From NCBI GenBank assembly GCA_947246475.1, contig CAMXSH010000009.1, forward strand, positions 1 through 60,131: DNA of 60,131 nucleotides. The letters run 5' to 3'. The notes beneath the pieces are model-generated. The model was not told the DNA's origin. It did not search any database and saw only the letters and a list, made by a program, of their open reading frames with translations. The stretch's first letter is position 1. Each line of letters starts with the position of its first letter. The position numbers and the translations under genes are program-made. Below are positions 1 through 7,272 of this stretch, piece by piece. This DNA is from an uncultured Roseburia sp. GTDB lineage: Bacteria; Bacillota; Clostridia; Lachnospirales; Lachnospiraceae.

Positions 1-25
1 CAGGCACTCATTTTTTGCAAATCTG

Positions 26-997
26 CTACTTGTTACTTAACAGGAATGCTCCTCTTTCTTTTTCTATTGATTCTGGCACCTGCCTGACTTTTTTGCTTTT
101 TTTGTCATACTCGTAGATCCGGTCAGACAAAATTTCTTTTCTGTCCATGTGTTTTTGGTTAATGTCCCTTACCACCTCCCCAATCTGCCTCGGTGATGTC
201 TCCATTTCGCAAATCGCTTTCGGCATAATAATGGTTTCGTGTATGGAGGATGGCACAACATAAAAACCTTTTGGAAACAACTCATCCAGTTATTCCAGCA
301 CACCGGGAAAAGCAATCAGGGCGACTCCGTCTATTCCTCTTTGGTTTGTCAGCAAATACATACTTTCATTACTATTTTGAGTAGATGTATTTTCTATCTC
401 AAATAATTCTTTACTGCTCCCCACATGAGATATAAACTTTCCTAACCCCTGTAGTCTGGGAAGTTCCTCATTCTCCCATGCCCGTTCAAATATCTGTTCT
501 GTACTCACCCCCCACATCCTCCGCATTTCTTCTGTTATTTTGATACTTCCATATCCACTCTTGTCTGGCAAAGGAAATCGTATTATCGGTATCAGCGACA
601 AATCCTCCAGCCCAATGTGAGGAAGATCATTTAACTCTTTCCTGTTTGCTTTCGTATTAACAAGCCGCACCCCTAGATACTCCTCTGCCTTGTTATATTC
701 ATTCAACTGCCTGGGGGTAATAGAAAGTCCGGAATTCATACTTTGTTCAGCTATCCCTGCCAATTCCTGCATGATATTTTCTAACGGAACTCCGTTACGG
801 ACAGCTTCATAAAATAGTTCAATATTTATAATAGGAGCTGAATTCTTCCCCGGCTGTATGAATGTAACACCAACACTAAGCTGACCATTGTTTCCTTTTT
901 GCTCAATAACCTTACATTCCACATCAGTATACTCTGGCGGAAGATACTCCTTAATTTGCTTTGCCACGCCCTCGGCAAAAACTTTGTGCCTTAACAT
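26..997 (-). pseudogene. DUF5688 family protein, interrupted by an in-frame TAA
   Basis: This is a conserved protein of unknown function often carried by Clostridia conjugative elements. The first 235 codons end with ...AFPGVLE, then TAA (290-292). The same frame continues as LDELFPKGFYVVPSSIHET... to a stop at 26-28, so the two halves together make a normal-length protein of about 323 residues. The second half holds the PSSIHE motif and the acidic C-terminus expected of the family. A single base change, for example AAA to TAA, explains it. The start ATG at 995-997 follows a G-rich Shine-Dalgarno. The downstream half also has its own ATG (280), so a split product is possible, but decay is more likely. 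Confidence 0.7.
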
Positions 998-1130
998 TGC
1001 CCCCTGCCCCCCTTTCTTTTTTCTTTTTCATCGCTGCAATCTTTTCCGCATAAGACTGAATACGCTGTCTGCTTCTTTCCTGCTGTTTTTCCTCAAATTG
1101 CGAATATATCAACGATATCGCTCCTTTCAT
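951..1130 (-). CDS. Small basic protein (59 aa), hypothetical
   Basis: This short reading frame begins at ATG 1130 (MKGAISLIYSQFEEKQQERS...). An alternative TTG start at 1112 sits about nine bases after an AAAGGAG Shine-Dalgarno and may be the true one. The product is rich in Lys, Arg, Gln and Glu and would be largely helical. It overlaps the start of the DUF5688 gene by 47 bases in another frame, as in tightly packed conjugative-element operons. I do not recognise the family, and no function is proposed. Confidence 0.35.
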   Translation of the reverse strand: MKGAISLIYSQFEEKQQERSRQRIQSYAEKIAAMKKKKERGAGGNVKAQSFCRGRGKAN

Positions 1131-1152
1131 TTTTTAATTATTCTGAGGGGTA

Positions 1153-1176
1153 TTAGGGGAAGCTCTGCTCCCCTAA
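1153..1176. other. Hairpin in a 190-base gap between element genes
   Basis: An 8-bp perfect inverted repeat, TTAGGGGA ... TCCCCTAA, with an 8-base loop lies in the gap 1131-1321. Neither flank carries a clear T-run, so it is not an obvious terminator. The rest of the gap shows only a weak dyad (GGTAT ... ATACC, about 1239-1262). It could be a regulatory or transfer-related structure of the conjugative element. Confidence 0.4.
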
Positions 1177-1321
1177 CAAGCTGCCGGAGGGTTGCCGCTG
1201 ACCGAAAGGGCGGTGGCAATCCAAAGGCGTTGCTTGCTGGTATTGTGTATCGCTATACCACCCTCGTTTCACGTCGGATGTCGCTCATATTACCCTCCGA
1301 AAACAAAAAATTTTATTCCAT

Positions 1322-1534
1322 TTACTTCTTCAATCCAAAATCTATCTCTCTACTTCTTTCTCTCTCTCGTTCCTCCGCATGAAAAGTAGCTCCCACAAAA
1401 TTGTCTGCATCCAGAATATACATACTGGCATTCCAGTTATTTTCAGCCTCCTGTTCTGCCTCGGCAAGACTATCTGCCTTAATTGGAACCGTCATTTTCA
1501 ATGTCTCCGTAATCGTTACGTCATAAGTTTTCAT
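1322..1534 (-). CDS. DpnD/PcfM-like small protein
   Basis: This 70-residue protein begins MKTYDVTITETLKMTVPIKA and continues with an AEAEQEAENNW segment, the pattern of the DpnD/PcfM C-terminal family found in conjugative plasmids and ICEs. Its biochemical role is not established. The C-terminus is strongly charged (ERERERSREIDF). Its ATG overlaps the stop of the upstream DUF3991/TOPRIM frame by four bases (ATGA), which indicates translational coupling within the element's operon. Confidence 0.6.
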   Translation of the reverse strand: MKTYDVTITETLKMTVPIKADSLAEAEQEAENNWNASMYILDADNFVGATFHAEERERERSREIDFGLKK

Positions 1535-2513
1535 CGTTCAAAGCTCCTTTCCTGACTTCCTTTTTGCTGTTTCTTTTGCCTTACTGTCACACCAATCCCC
1601 AGCCGGATACAAAGCTCATCATTACAGTCCTTTCCCCTTGCTGGCGGCACATCCTCTGTGTGATATTTCCCCGGAAGTACCGTCCGTATTGCTTCTGTTG
1701 CCAGCCGCCCCGCCCAGTCATTGTCCAGATGGAACACAATCCCCTGCACTTCCGGATGTTCTTTCAGAAAACGGGACAGTGCCGCCGGAACCTTACTCTG
1801 CTCGATTTTTTTGCCGGCTGGTACACCCCTGCAAGAGATAAAAGATGTTCTGCCCTCCAATCCTGCCCGTCCATTTTCAATACCGTGGCATAGGATAACA
1901 GGTCAATGGCAGACTCAAATAAATGGACTTCCCTGCTCTTATCCTCTGCTGGAATAGAAAAAGAGTAGTTCTTATCGCTCCCTGACGCATCCCCGATAAA
2001 GTCCGTTCCCATCCCACGGAGGGCAGCATAACGGGGTTTTCCCCCTCTGTCCCTGCCCACAAATACCGCATTATGGTAGCGTTTACTTTCATACACCCGC
2101 CCTGTTCGCAGACAGAAATCCACGATCTCCCCGTCAATCCCACGCCCTCTCAGGTAGGAAACCACTCTCGTCTGATGACTGTATGGCTCTGGTAAGAGTA
2201 GTTTTTTCTCTGTCTGCTTTTCGGCTGGTAAAGGAACAAAGGATTGTACTCCTTCCAGTCCTGCAAGAGTTTCCACCGCCTCCATAAAGGTGTAATCTCT
2301 GACTTTAATCAGATAATCAAGGGCAGAACGCCCTCCAATCCCCTTGCTCCACCACATCCATTTTCCATTTGAAATCTTTAGACTGTCATGAGTTTTTGTG
2401 GTGTAGGTGTTCCCTGAAAAATGCACCAGTTCAAACGGTTCGTAATTCTTCAGGTAGGTCAGTAAATCCATCCGCTTTACTTCCTGCACAACTTCTGGCG
2501 CTATATATGGCAT
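1531..2513 (-). pseudogene. DUF3991/TOPRIM protein, frameshifted at an A7 run
   Basis: This is a primase-like protein common on conjugative elements. It starts at ATG 2513 (MPYIAPEVVQEVKRMDLL) with the N-terminal zinc-finger-like/DUF3991 part, then enters the TOPRIM region (HLFESAIDLLSYA, residues about 215-228). At 1805-1811 the sequence has seven A (minus strand). After ...VYQPAKK the family continuation KIEQSKVPAALSRF appears in the -1 frame and runs to the stop at 1531, including the TOPRIM acidic motif FHLDNDWAGR. Either one A was lost (A8 to A7), or the A AAA AAA heptamer is used for -1 recoding. A truncated second copy lies at 3295-3594. Decay is favoured. Confidence 0.75.
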
Positions 2514-2586
2514 AATCATCACTTCCTTTCCTGCCCTGAAGTTGATATTTGTAAATGATTTTTTATATCCAGGCATAAAAATAACC

Positions 2587-2616
2587 GGGTGGTATTCTGC
2601 TTCGGATACCATCCGG
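2587..2616. other. Hairpin upstream of DUF3991 gene (repeated at 3667-3696)
   Basis: The dyad CCGGGTGGTAT ... ATACCATCCGG lies 75-100 bases upstream of the DUF3991 start in both copies of the duplication. Only loop bases differ strongly between the copies (CTGCTTCGG versus GTGTTCTGG), so the stem looks conserved. The adjoining CCGGCTATGTAA string also occurs near 5382. It may be an attenuator or an mRNA processing site, and no function is established. Confidence 0.45.
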
Positions 2617-2645
2617 CTATGTAACGGGTGTATTAAATTGTCATC

Positions 2646-2822
2646 TTAACACACCGCTGCTTTTTGTTCTTTCTCCAATTCTTCCACGACTTTTATATCA
2701 AGTTTTAAATACTTTGCAATTTCCTGATTAGAAAGTTTCCCGTCCTCCAGCATCCGCAAAGCGCTTTCTTTTTTTTCATCGTCCATGAATTCTTCTATCA
2801 GTTCCTCCATAATTCCACTCAT
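2646..2822 (-). CDS. Small acidic protein (58 aa), copy 1
   Basis: The small product MSGIMEELIEEFMDDEKKES... ends in EKEQKAAVC. An internal segment, DGKLSNQEIAKYLKL, looks like a helix-turn-helix (a short repeat of the kind that follows 'LSxEEIAK' in sigma-like and transposon-associated proteins). The ATG at 2822 is chosen because AAAAGGAG lies eight bases upstream. An in-frame GTG at 2831 is inside that ribosome-binding site. It precedes the DUF3991 gene, and an almost identical copy is at 3727-3903. Its function is unknown. Confidence 0.5.
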   Translation of the reverse strand: MSGIMEELIEEFMDDEKKESALRMLEDGKLSNQEIAKYLKLDIKVVEELEKEQKAAVC

Positions 2823-2967
2823 GGCTTTCACTCCTTTTACACACTCAAAAAGGGAGACAAACCGCCTCCCTTTTGATTTTAATAATCAAATTGTAATTTA
2901 AAATTTGTAAAGAATTTGTAATTTAAATTTGTAATCAATATTTATAATATGTTTAATAATAACACAT

Positions 2968-3286
2968 CTAATCAATTTTGTCAACAGCATCCGAAATAGA
3001 ATCGCTCTCATTGGCAAAATTTATTTCGTCAACTATTTTTGCCCATTCTTCGTCTGGTCTGGCAATAAGCCTTGAATTCATATATGCCCATTCTACAGGT
3101 AAAACCGTCACTCCCTCATAATACTCTTTTGTTTCACTCTGTATTTTATTCAGCACCAAAGCCAAACGTACCGGGGCACCGGGAAAATATAAAGGAGCCA
3201 AAAGCTGTATCTTACTCTCACCTGTTTCTGTATTATGGTAATAAAAAGGTAATGCAAGTTTGAAATTTCTTTTCCAATGTATCTTT
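2968..3286 (-). pseudogene. DUF3825-like protein, N-terminally truncated
   Basis: An open frame without a start codon begins just after a TAG near 3287 and reads ...KLALPFYYHNTETGESKIQLL, then LAPLYFPGAPVRLALVLNKI and WAYMNSRLIARPDEEWAKI. This matches my recollection of the C-terminus of DUF3825 proteins (the LPLC..., AYNNARLIAKPE pattern). The upstream part is replaced by the duplicated TOPRIM segment, whose edge is at 3335. The fragment is therefore the remnant of a gene cut by the duplication. No function is known. Confidence 0.5.
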
Positions 3287-3294
3287 TGCAGAAT

Positions 3295-3594
3295 CTAACA
3301 AAACACTAATAAGCTCTTTATTTGAATAACCTGCTCCAGTCCTGCAAGAGTTTCCACCGCCTCCATAAAGGTGTAATCCCTGACTTTAATCAGATAATCA
3401 AGGGCAGAACGCCCGCCGATTCCCCTGCTCCACCACATCCATTTCCCGTTGGAGATCTTCAGGCTGTCATGGGGTTTCGTGGTGTAGGTGTTCCCGGAAA
3501 AATGCACAAGCTCATATGGTTCATAATTTTTCAGGTAGGTAAGCAGATCCATCCGCTTTACTTCCTGCACGACTTCCGGTGCAATATATGGCAT
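3295..3594 (-). pseudogene. Truncated DUF3991/TOPRIM copy 2
   Basis: The start ATG 3594 and the first about 86 residues (MPYIAPEVVQEVKRMDLL to VETLAGLE) repeat the gene at 1531-2513 with few changes. Homology ends at 3335, and the frame then runs through about 14 unrelated codons to a stop at 3295. The TOPRIM catalytic part is absent, so no primase-like activity is expected. It arose by the 642-bp duplication. Confidence 0.8.
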
Positions 3595-3976
3595 GGTTTT
3601 CACTTCCTTTCCTGCCCGTGACTGGATTTTTGATATGGATTTCAAATATCCGGGCATAAAAATAACCGGGTGGTATTGTGTTCTGGATACCATCCGGCTA
3701 TGTAATGGGTGTATTAAATTGTCCTCTTAACACACCGCTGCTTTTTGTTCTTTCTCCAATTCTTCCTCAACTTTTATATCAAGCTTTAAATACTTTGCAA
3801 TTTCCTGATTAGAAAGTTTCCCGTCTTCCAGCATCCGCAAAGCGCTTTCTTTCTTTTCATCGTCCATGAATTCTTCTATCAGTTCCTCCATAATTCTGCT
3901 CATGACTTTCACTCCTTTTACACACCCGAAAAGGGAAACAAACCGCCTCCCTTTTAATTTTAATGATCAAATTGTA
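3335..3976 (-). repeat. Direct repeat copy 2 (642 bp)
   Basis: This is the second copy of the repeat at 2254-2895. It fuses a truncated DUF3991 gene to unrelated sequence at 3335, next to a truncated DUF3825 frame. The copies differ by scattered substitutions, so the duplication is not very recent. Confidence 0.85.
3727..3903 (-). CDS. Small acidic protein (58 aa), copy 2
   Basis: This near-identical copy of the frame at 2646-2822 (MSRIMEELIEEFMDDEKKES...) differs in a handful of residues, for example R for G near the start and E for V in the middle. The reading frame is kept despite the mutations, which suggests it is or was translated. AAAAGGAG precedes the ATG as in copy 1. Its function is unknown. 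Confidence 0.45.
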   Translation of the reverse strand: MSRIMEELIEEFMDDEKKESALRMLEDGKLSNQEIAKYLKLDIKVEEELEKEQKAAVC

Positions 3977-4030
3977 CATAACTATTTTTAAACAGCAAAG
4001 GATTTTGACGCGGGAACAAAAAAGGAAATA

Positions 4031-4831
4031 TCAGGGAGATGTAAAACCTTCCACATCCTCTACATTAATAATTCCTACCTCTTTTCCATTTGATGCCTCT
4101 ACATAATGTTTTGTTTCCCAGAAATTTGATTTAACATCATTTTTCAAAAATATAGTTTCACCTCGGGTGAAAGAAATACGAGAATACTTAAAGGGAATAA
4201 ATCCTGGAAAAACCAAAACACTTTTAACACTATCTAGGTCATATACCGGGTAATACACTTTTATATCGTTGTCTAATGTATATTCTTGTAAATTATCCAT
4301 CTGCATAAATTCTTCTACCTTGCCCTGAGAATAACTCTCTGTACAGATATTAATACTTATATTATAAAATAAAAGCGTCAACAGAATTGGTAACATACAA
4401 AAAACAGACCTCATTATTTTATTATCCACAATATATGCAAACAAGAGCGCTATTAAGTAGAAACATAAAACAATCACAACAGGAAAAATCAAATATCTCA
4501 ATAGCACGCTATTCTCATTTGTTCCTAAAAACATCATATATTTTTGCAAACCTTGGGTATCCATACCCTCCAAGGTCAGAAAAACAAACAATCCATAAAA
4601 CCAAAAGATGCAAACCGAAGTAAGATTAATTCCAAAAAAAAACCCCCTAACTTTATCGTGAGCCTTATAATATATTCTCATCAAAAGAACAAATAGTCCC
4701 AAATCAATTGCTGTAACGAGTATATAAAAAAATATACTCTCAATGTTTGTTACAATTTGGTATACTCCGCCAATTAACAATAAGACAAACACCAAAACAA
4801 CAATTAATGGAATCTCTACAACAAACCACAT
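4031..4831 (-). CDS. Polytopic membrane protein, hypothetical
   Basis: About 266 residues begin MWFVVEIPLIVVLVFVLLLI. Five or six hydrophobic segments fill the first about 170 residues, followed by an extracytoplasmic or cytoplasmic domain of about 90 residues with no recognised motif. The start at 4831 is preferred over ATG 4840 because GGAGG stands nine to ten bases upstream of it. The gene is AT-rich compared with its neighbours and sits between duplicated element DNA and the next small gene, as an accessory insertion would. I do not recognise the family. Confidence 0.55.
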   Translation of the reverse strand: MWFVVEIPLIVVLVFVLLLIGGVYQIVTNIESIFFYILVTAIDLGLFVLLMRIYYKAHDKVRGFFFGINLTSVCIFWFYGLFVFLTLEGMDTQGLQKYMMFLGTNENSVLLRYLIFPVVIVLCFYLIALLFAYIVDNKIMRSVFCMLPILLTLLFYNISINICTESYSQGKVEEFMQMDNLQEYTLDNDIKVYYPVYDLDSVKSVLVFPGFIPFKYSRISFTRGETIFLKNDVKSNFWETKHYVEASNGKEVGIINVEDVEGFTSP

Positions 4832-4915
4832 GAATAACATTCCTCCTCTTTTTATAGCAAAATATCTGTATTTTCTATTCTATCATATCTCTCACCCCAT
4901 TTTCAACACCTTCCG

Positions 4916-5263
4916 CTACCTCTCCTTCCCCGACAATATTTTTTCAGTCTTAACCATATAATCCTTAAAGTCAGCTATGATCTGACGCAGCGAATCTTTA
5001 TGTCCCTCCCCGCATTCAAGCCATTCCTCATATATATCATGCAGCAGGTCAGGTGATTTTAACAAAGCTTTTGCCGCCTGCGGGGAATACTCCGGGTGCA
5101 GAAAATATTTTGCAATTTCTTCTTTTATGAAAGTCTGCTGTGCCGTATCATTCACTTCCCCTGATGTTTTCGCCTGTATTTCCTTCTGAAAATTTAACAG
5201 TTCCTGCTGTACTTTATCAGACAGCTTCTGGTTAAGTGATTGTTTGTAGTCTTTGTAAGTCAT
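4916..5263 (-). CDS. Hypothetical element protein (115 aa)
   Basis: The protein starts MTYKDYKQSLNQKLSDKVQQ, chosen because AAGGAAGG precedes ATG 5263 (an ATG at 5281 lacks such a site). It is hydrophilic and helical, with a C-terminal segment ending TEKILSGKER. Its position between other conjugative-element genes on the same strand suggests an accessory role there. I do not recognise a family. Confidence 0.5.
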   Translation of the reverse strand: MTYKDYKQSLNQKLSDKVQQELLNFQKEIQAKTSGEVNDTAQQTFIKEEIAKYFLHPEYSPQAAKALLKSPDLLHDIYEEWLECGEGHKDSLRQIIADFKDYMVKTEKILSGKER

Positions 5264-5289
5264 TGAAACACCTTCCTTCATAATATGAT

Positions 5290-5319
5290 GTTGGAGGCAA
5301 AAGGTATTTTGCCCCCAAC
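5290..5319. other. Hairpin between element genes
   Basis: The inverted repeat GTTGGAGGCAAAA ... TTTTGCCCCCAAC has one mismatch and a tiny loop. It lies about 27 bases upstream of the 4916-5263 gene. No T-run follows on the minus strand. It may act as an mRNA stability or attenuation element. Confidence 0.4.
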
Positions 5320-5408
5320 AAATGATGCGAATTGCTTCGTTGTTTCACAACTCCCGCAATTCTTCAAACATTCGAAATCCGCCGGCTATGTAACATCAAA
5401 GCACCCTG

Positions 5409-5801
5409 CTAAGTTTGTACACTGTCAGTTCCCGTCTTAGCACAGGTTTTTGCAGGGAACATTCTGCCTGCTGCACGGCTGTTCCGCTCCCCCAGCCCAT
5501 CGCGGTACCTCTGTGCATGGACATGTCCAAAACGGTAGTACTCCCGCCTCTGTGCCGACTCCATTTTCTGCTGTATATCCAGATAATGCACGAGTGCCCT
5601 GTGTTCCTCATCGGTCAGTGATATTTCTTCTGTTCCTTCCAGAACAGCATCAATACAGGGGTATTTCTCCACCAACTCCCGCCGTTCTTTTTTCCACTTC
5701 TGATAATACTCCTGCCCTCCCAGCCATTCCACCGTTTCACTGTCCGCTTCCTCAATCGCCATGTCAAACAGGAAGCCATCCCCGGTATGATTTGATTCCA
5801 T
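5409..5801 (-). CDS. DUF6664-type element protein
   Basis: The 130-residue product carries the segment EEISLTDEEHRALVHYLDIQ and then EYYRFGHVHAQRY, resembling small ICE proteins of the DUF6664 type (L-T-x-E-E-H-x-A-L-V-x-Y-L). The role is unknown. ATG 5801 is preceded by AAAAGGAG ten bases upstream, inside the 3' part of the neighbouring frame. The last about 25 residues (RAAGRMFPAKTCAKTG...) do not look like the family and may follow an indel. Confidence 0.5.
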   Translation of the reverse strand: MESNHTGDGFLFDMAIEEADSETVEWLGGQEYYQKWKKERRELVEKYPCIDAVLEGTEEISLTDEEHRALVHYLDIQQKMESAQRREYYRFGHVHAQRYRDGLGERNSRAAGRMFPAKTCAKTGTDSVQT

Positions 5802-6148
5802 CCGTTATCATCTCCTTTTAATTCATTCTGGTTTAAAAGACCACACTTAACCATCAGCAGAATGCAGTCATGGACCCCCCGCAGATAATATTTAACCTGA
5901 AGGTCATCCAGCATATTTGTTCGGTGTTCCACAAATTCTTTGATTGCCGTCTGCACTTCTACGGACAATACACGCTCCTTACGGATGTCTGCCCCTTCCA
6001 GAATCTGACGGATTTCCGGATACCGCTCTTCCAGCCTGTCTGCCTCGTCACTGTCATTCCGGTAACATTCGGTTTGTTTTAATTCCTTTAACAGTCCGTC
6101 ATACATACGGAACAGGTACTCATCCATTCCTTCCAAAATCCTCTGCAT
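5615..6148 (-). CDS. DUF6664-type element protein with suspect read-through C-terminus
   Basis: ATG 6148 follows a perfect AAAGGAGG and gives MQRILEGMDEYLFRMYDGLL. The first about 115 residues, ending VKYYLRGVHDCILLMVKCGLL, look like the family. The frame then overlaps the next gene (5409-5801) by 187 bases in a different frame, giving an unrelated Trp/Arg-rich tail. A one-base shift at about 5825 would put a TAA in frame (AGAATGAATTAA), so a stop was probably lost by an indel. The functional part is likely 5820-6148. Confidence 0.45.
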   Translation of the reverse strand: MQRILEGMDEYLFRMYDGLLKELKQTECYRNDSDEADRLEERYPEIRQILEGADIRKERVLSVEVQTAIKEFVEHRTNMLDDLQVKYYLRGVHDCILLMVKCGLLNQNELKGDDNGWNQIIPGMASCLTWRLRKRTVKRWNGWEGRSIIRSGKKNGGSWWRNTPVLMLFWKEQKKYH

Positions 6149-6328
6149 CGCTACCTCCTTTCCTCTTTCTGCCACTTAACGATAGCAGATAAAAAAAGGA
6201 ACCGCTATTGTGCGACCGCGCCTGTTGCACATTTGTTTCCCGCTCCTACGGCATCCGGAAACAAATGCCGTGGATTTGCGGGCATAAGAACGGGAAACAG
6301 AAGAATGTTCTGCCTTTCCGCCCCGGCT

Positions 6329-7272
6329 TTACCGCTTCCATCCGCCTGTCTCTTTCTCTGGCATTTCTTCAGCCGCATCCGGAACATTTTCATCAAAAAG
6401 CACCTGGTCTTTTTTATCCATGTCAAGCAAGGCATTCAGCTCCCCCAACCTTGCCACCTTTTCCGACAGCTCTTTTTCTTTCGGAAACTCCTTTTCCGCC
6501 TCCGCCTTTGCTGTTTCAAGCTGTCCTTTCAGGGTTTCCAGCTTCTCCCTGCACCGTTCCAGTTTATCCGGAATCTTATCAATCTCGTTGTCAATTCTCA
6601 TGATATTTCCATAAATATCTGTTCCCAGCGGAACATGGTAGATCCCCGTCCCTTTCAGCGTCACAACAAACTCCTTTGCAAAACTGTTATAGGACAATTC
6701 CATCCGCAGGCCACGGTAATCCCCCAGCAGTACACCGTCCGGTGACTTCATGGCTTTACACGCCTCAACCAGTGCCACCCCCGCCTCTTTTTTCCCATAG
6801 TACACCGTTTCACCGATCCGCATGGGCGGGAATGTCTCCCGGTCAGGCGGCGTGTGTTCTCCCACCAATTGTATATCTGCCTCATATGCGGTAATATCCA
6901 GCTCCTTTTGTTTTATTTTTTGGGGAAAATATTTTGTTGCTTTATCTTCCATTTCGTATTTCTGGCTCAAAAAACTCTGTTTTAAAAGTTGGAGTTTTGA
7001 CACCTGAATATCAAGATCCATCTTTTCCTTAATATGCGGATTTCCAGTAGCAAGTGCTTTGATTTCCGCATAAGATAAAGCTACCTCGTCAATGTCCTCA
7101 ACGCTTCTCGCCGGACTTTTGCTCGTCATGATCTGACTGATAAACTTCTGCTTGTTCTCAATCACCTGATACAAATAAGCGTCAAATGTCCCCTCCGTCA
7201 CATAGCGGATGATGTCAACTTTCTTATTTTTATTTCCCTGCCTGACCGTTCTTCCCGCCCTCTGCTCTAAGT
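6329..7272 (-). pseudogene. SNF2-type helicase/methylase, C-terminal fragment
   Basis: The frame opens at the element junction 7272 and reads LEQRAGRTVRQGNKNKKVDI, helicase motif VI of the very large SNF2 helicase/DNA-methylase proteins carried by Clostridia conjugative elements. It continues into the typical YVTEGTFDAYLYQVIENKQ tail. The usual motif-VI neighbours (TNVQDL...SHDLDCPWRPRD) are found 6.5 kb away at 13744-13804, in frame after joining. The helicase core upstream of that is absent from the window. An internal ATG at 7201 could allow a C-terminal peptide, but no helicase activity is possible. Confidence 0.85.

Larger units (their letters stand above)
2254..2895 (-). repeat. Direct repeat copy 1 (642 bp)
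   Basis: This segment and 3335-3976 are the same length and nearly identical by eye. Both contain the 5' half of the DUF3991/TOPRIM gene, the hairpin upstream of it, the 61-codon frame and a short stem-loop beyond. Similarity begins at TCCAGTCCTGCAAGAG and stops after ATCAAATTGTA on the far side. Copy 1 is attached to the full-length gene, so it is probably the original context. Confidence 0.85.

Noticed and set aside
888..1382. Plus-strand frame of 164 codons
   Set aside because: It is antisense to the DUF5688 gene start and has a composition typical of a shadow frame.
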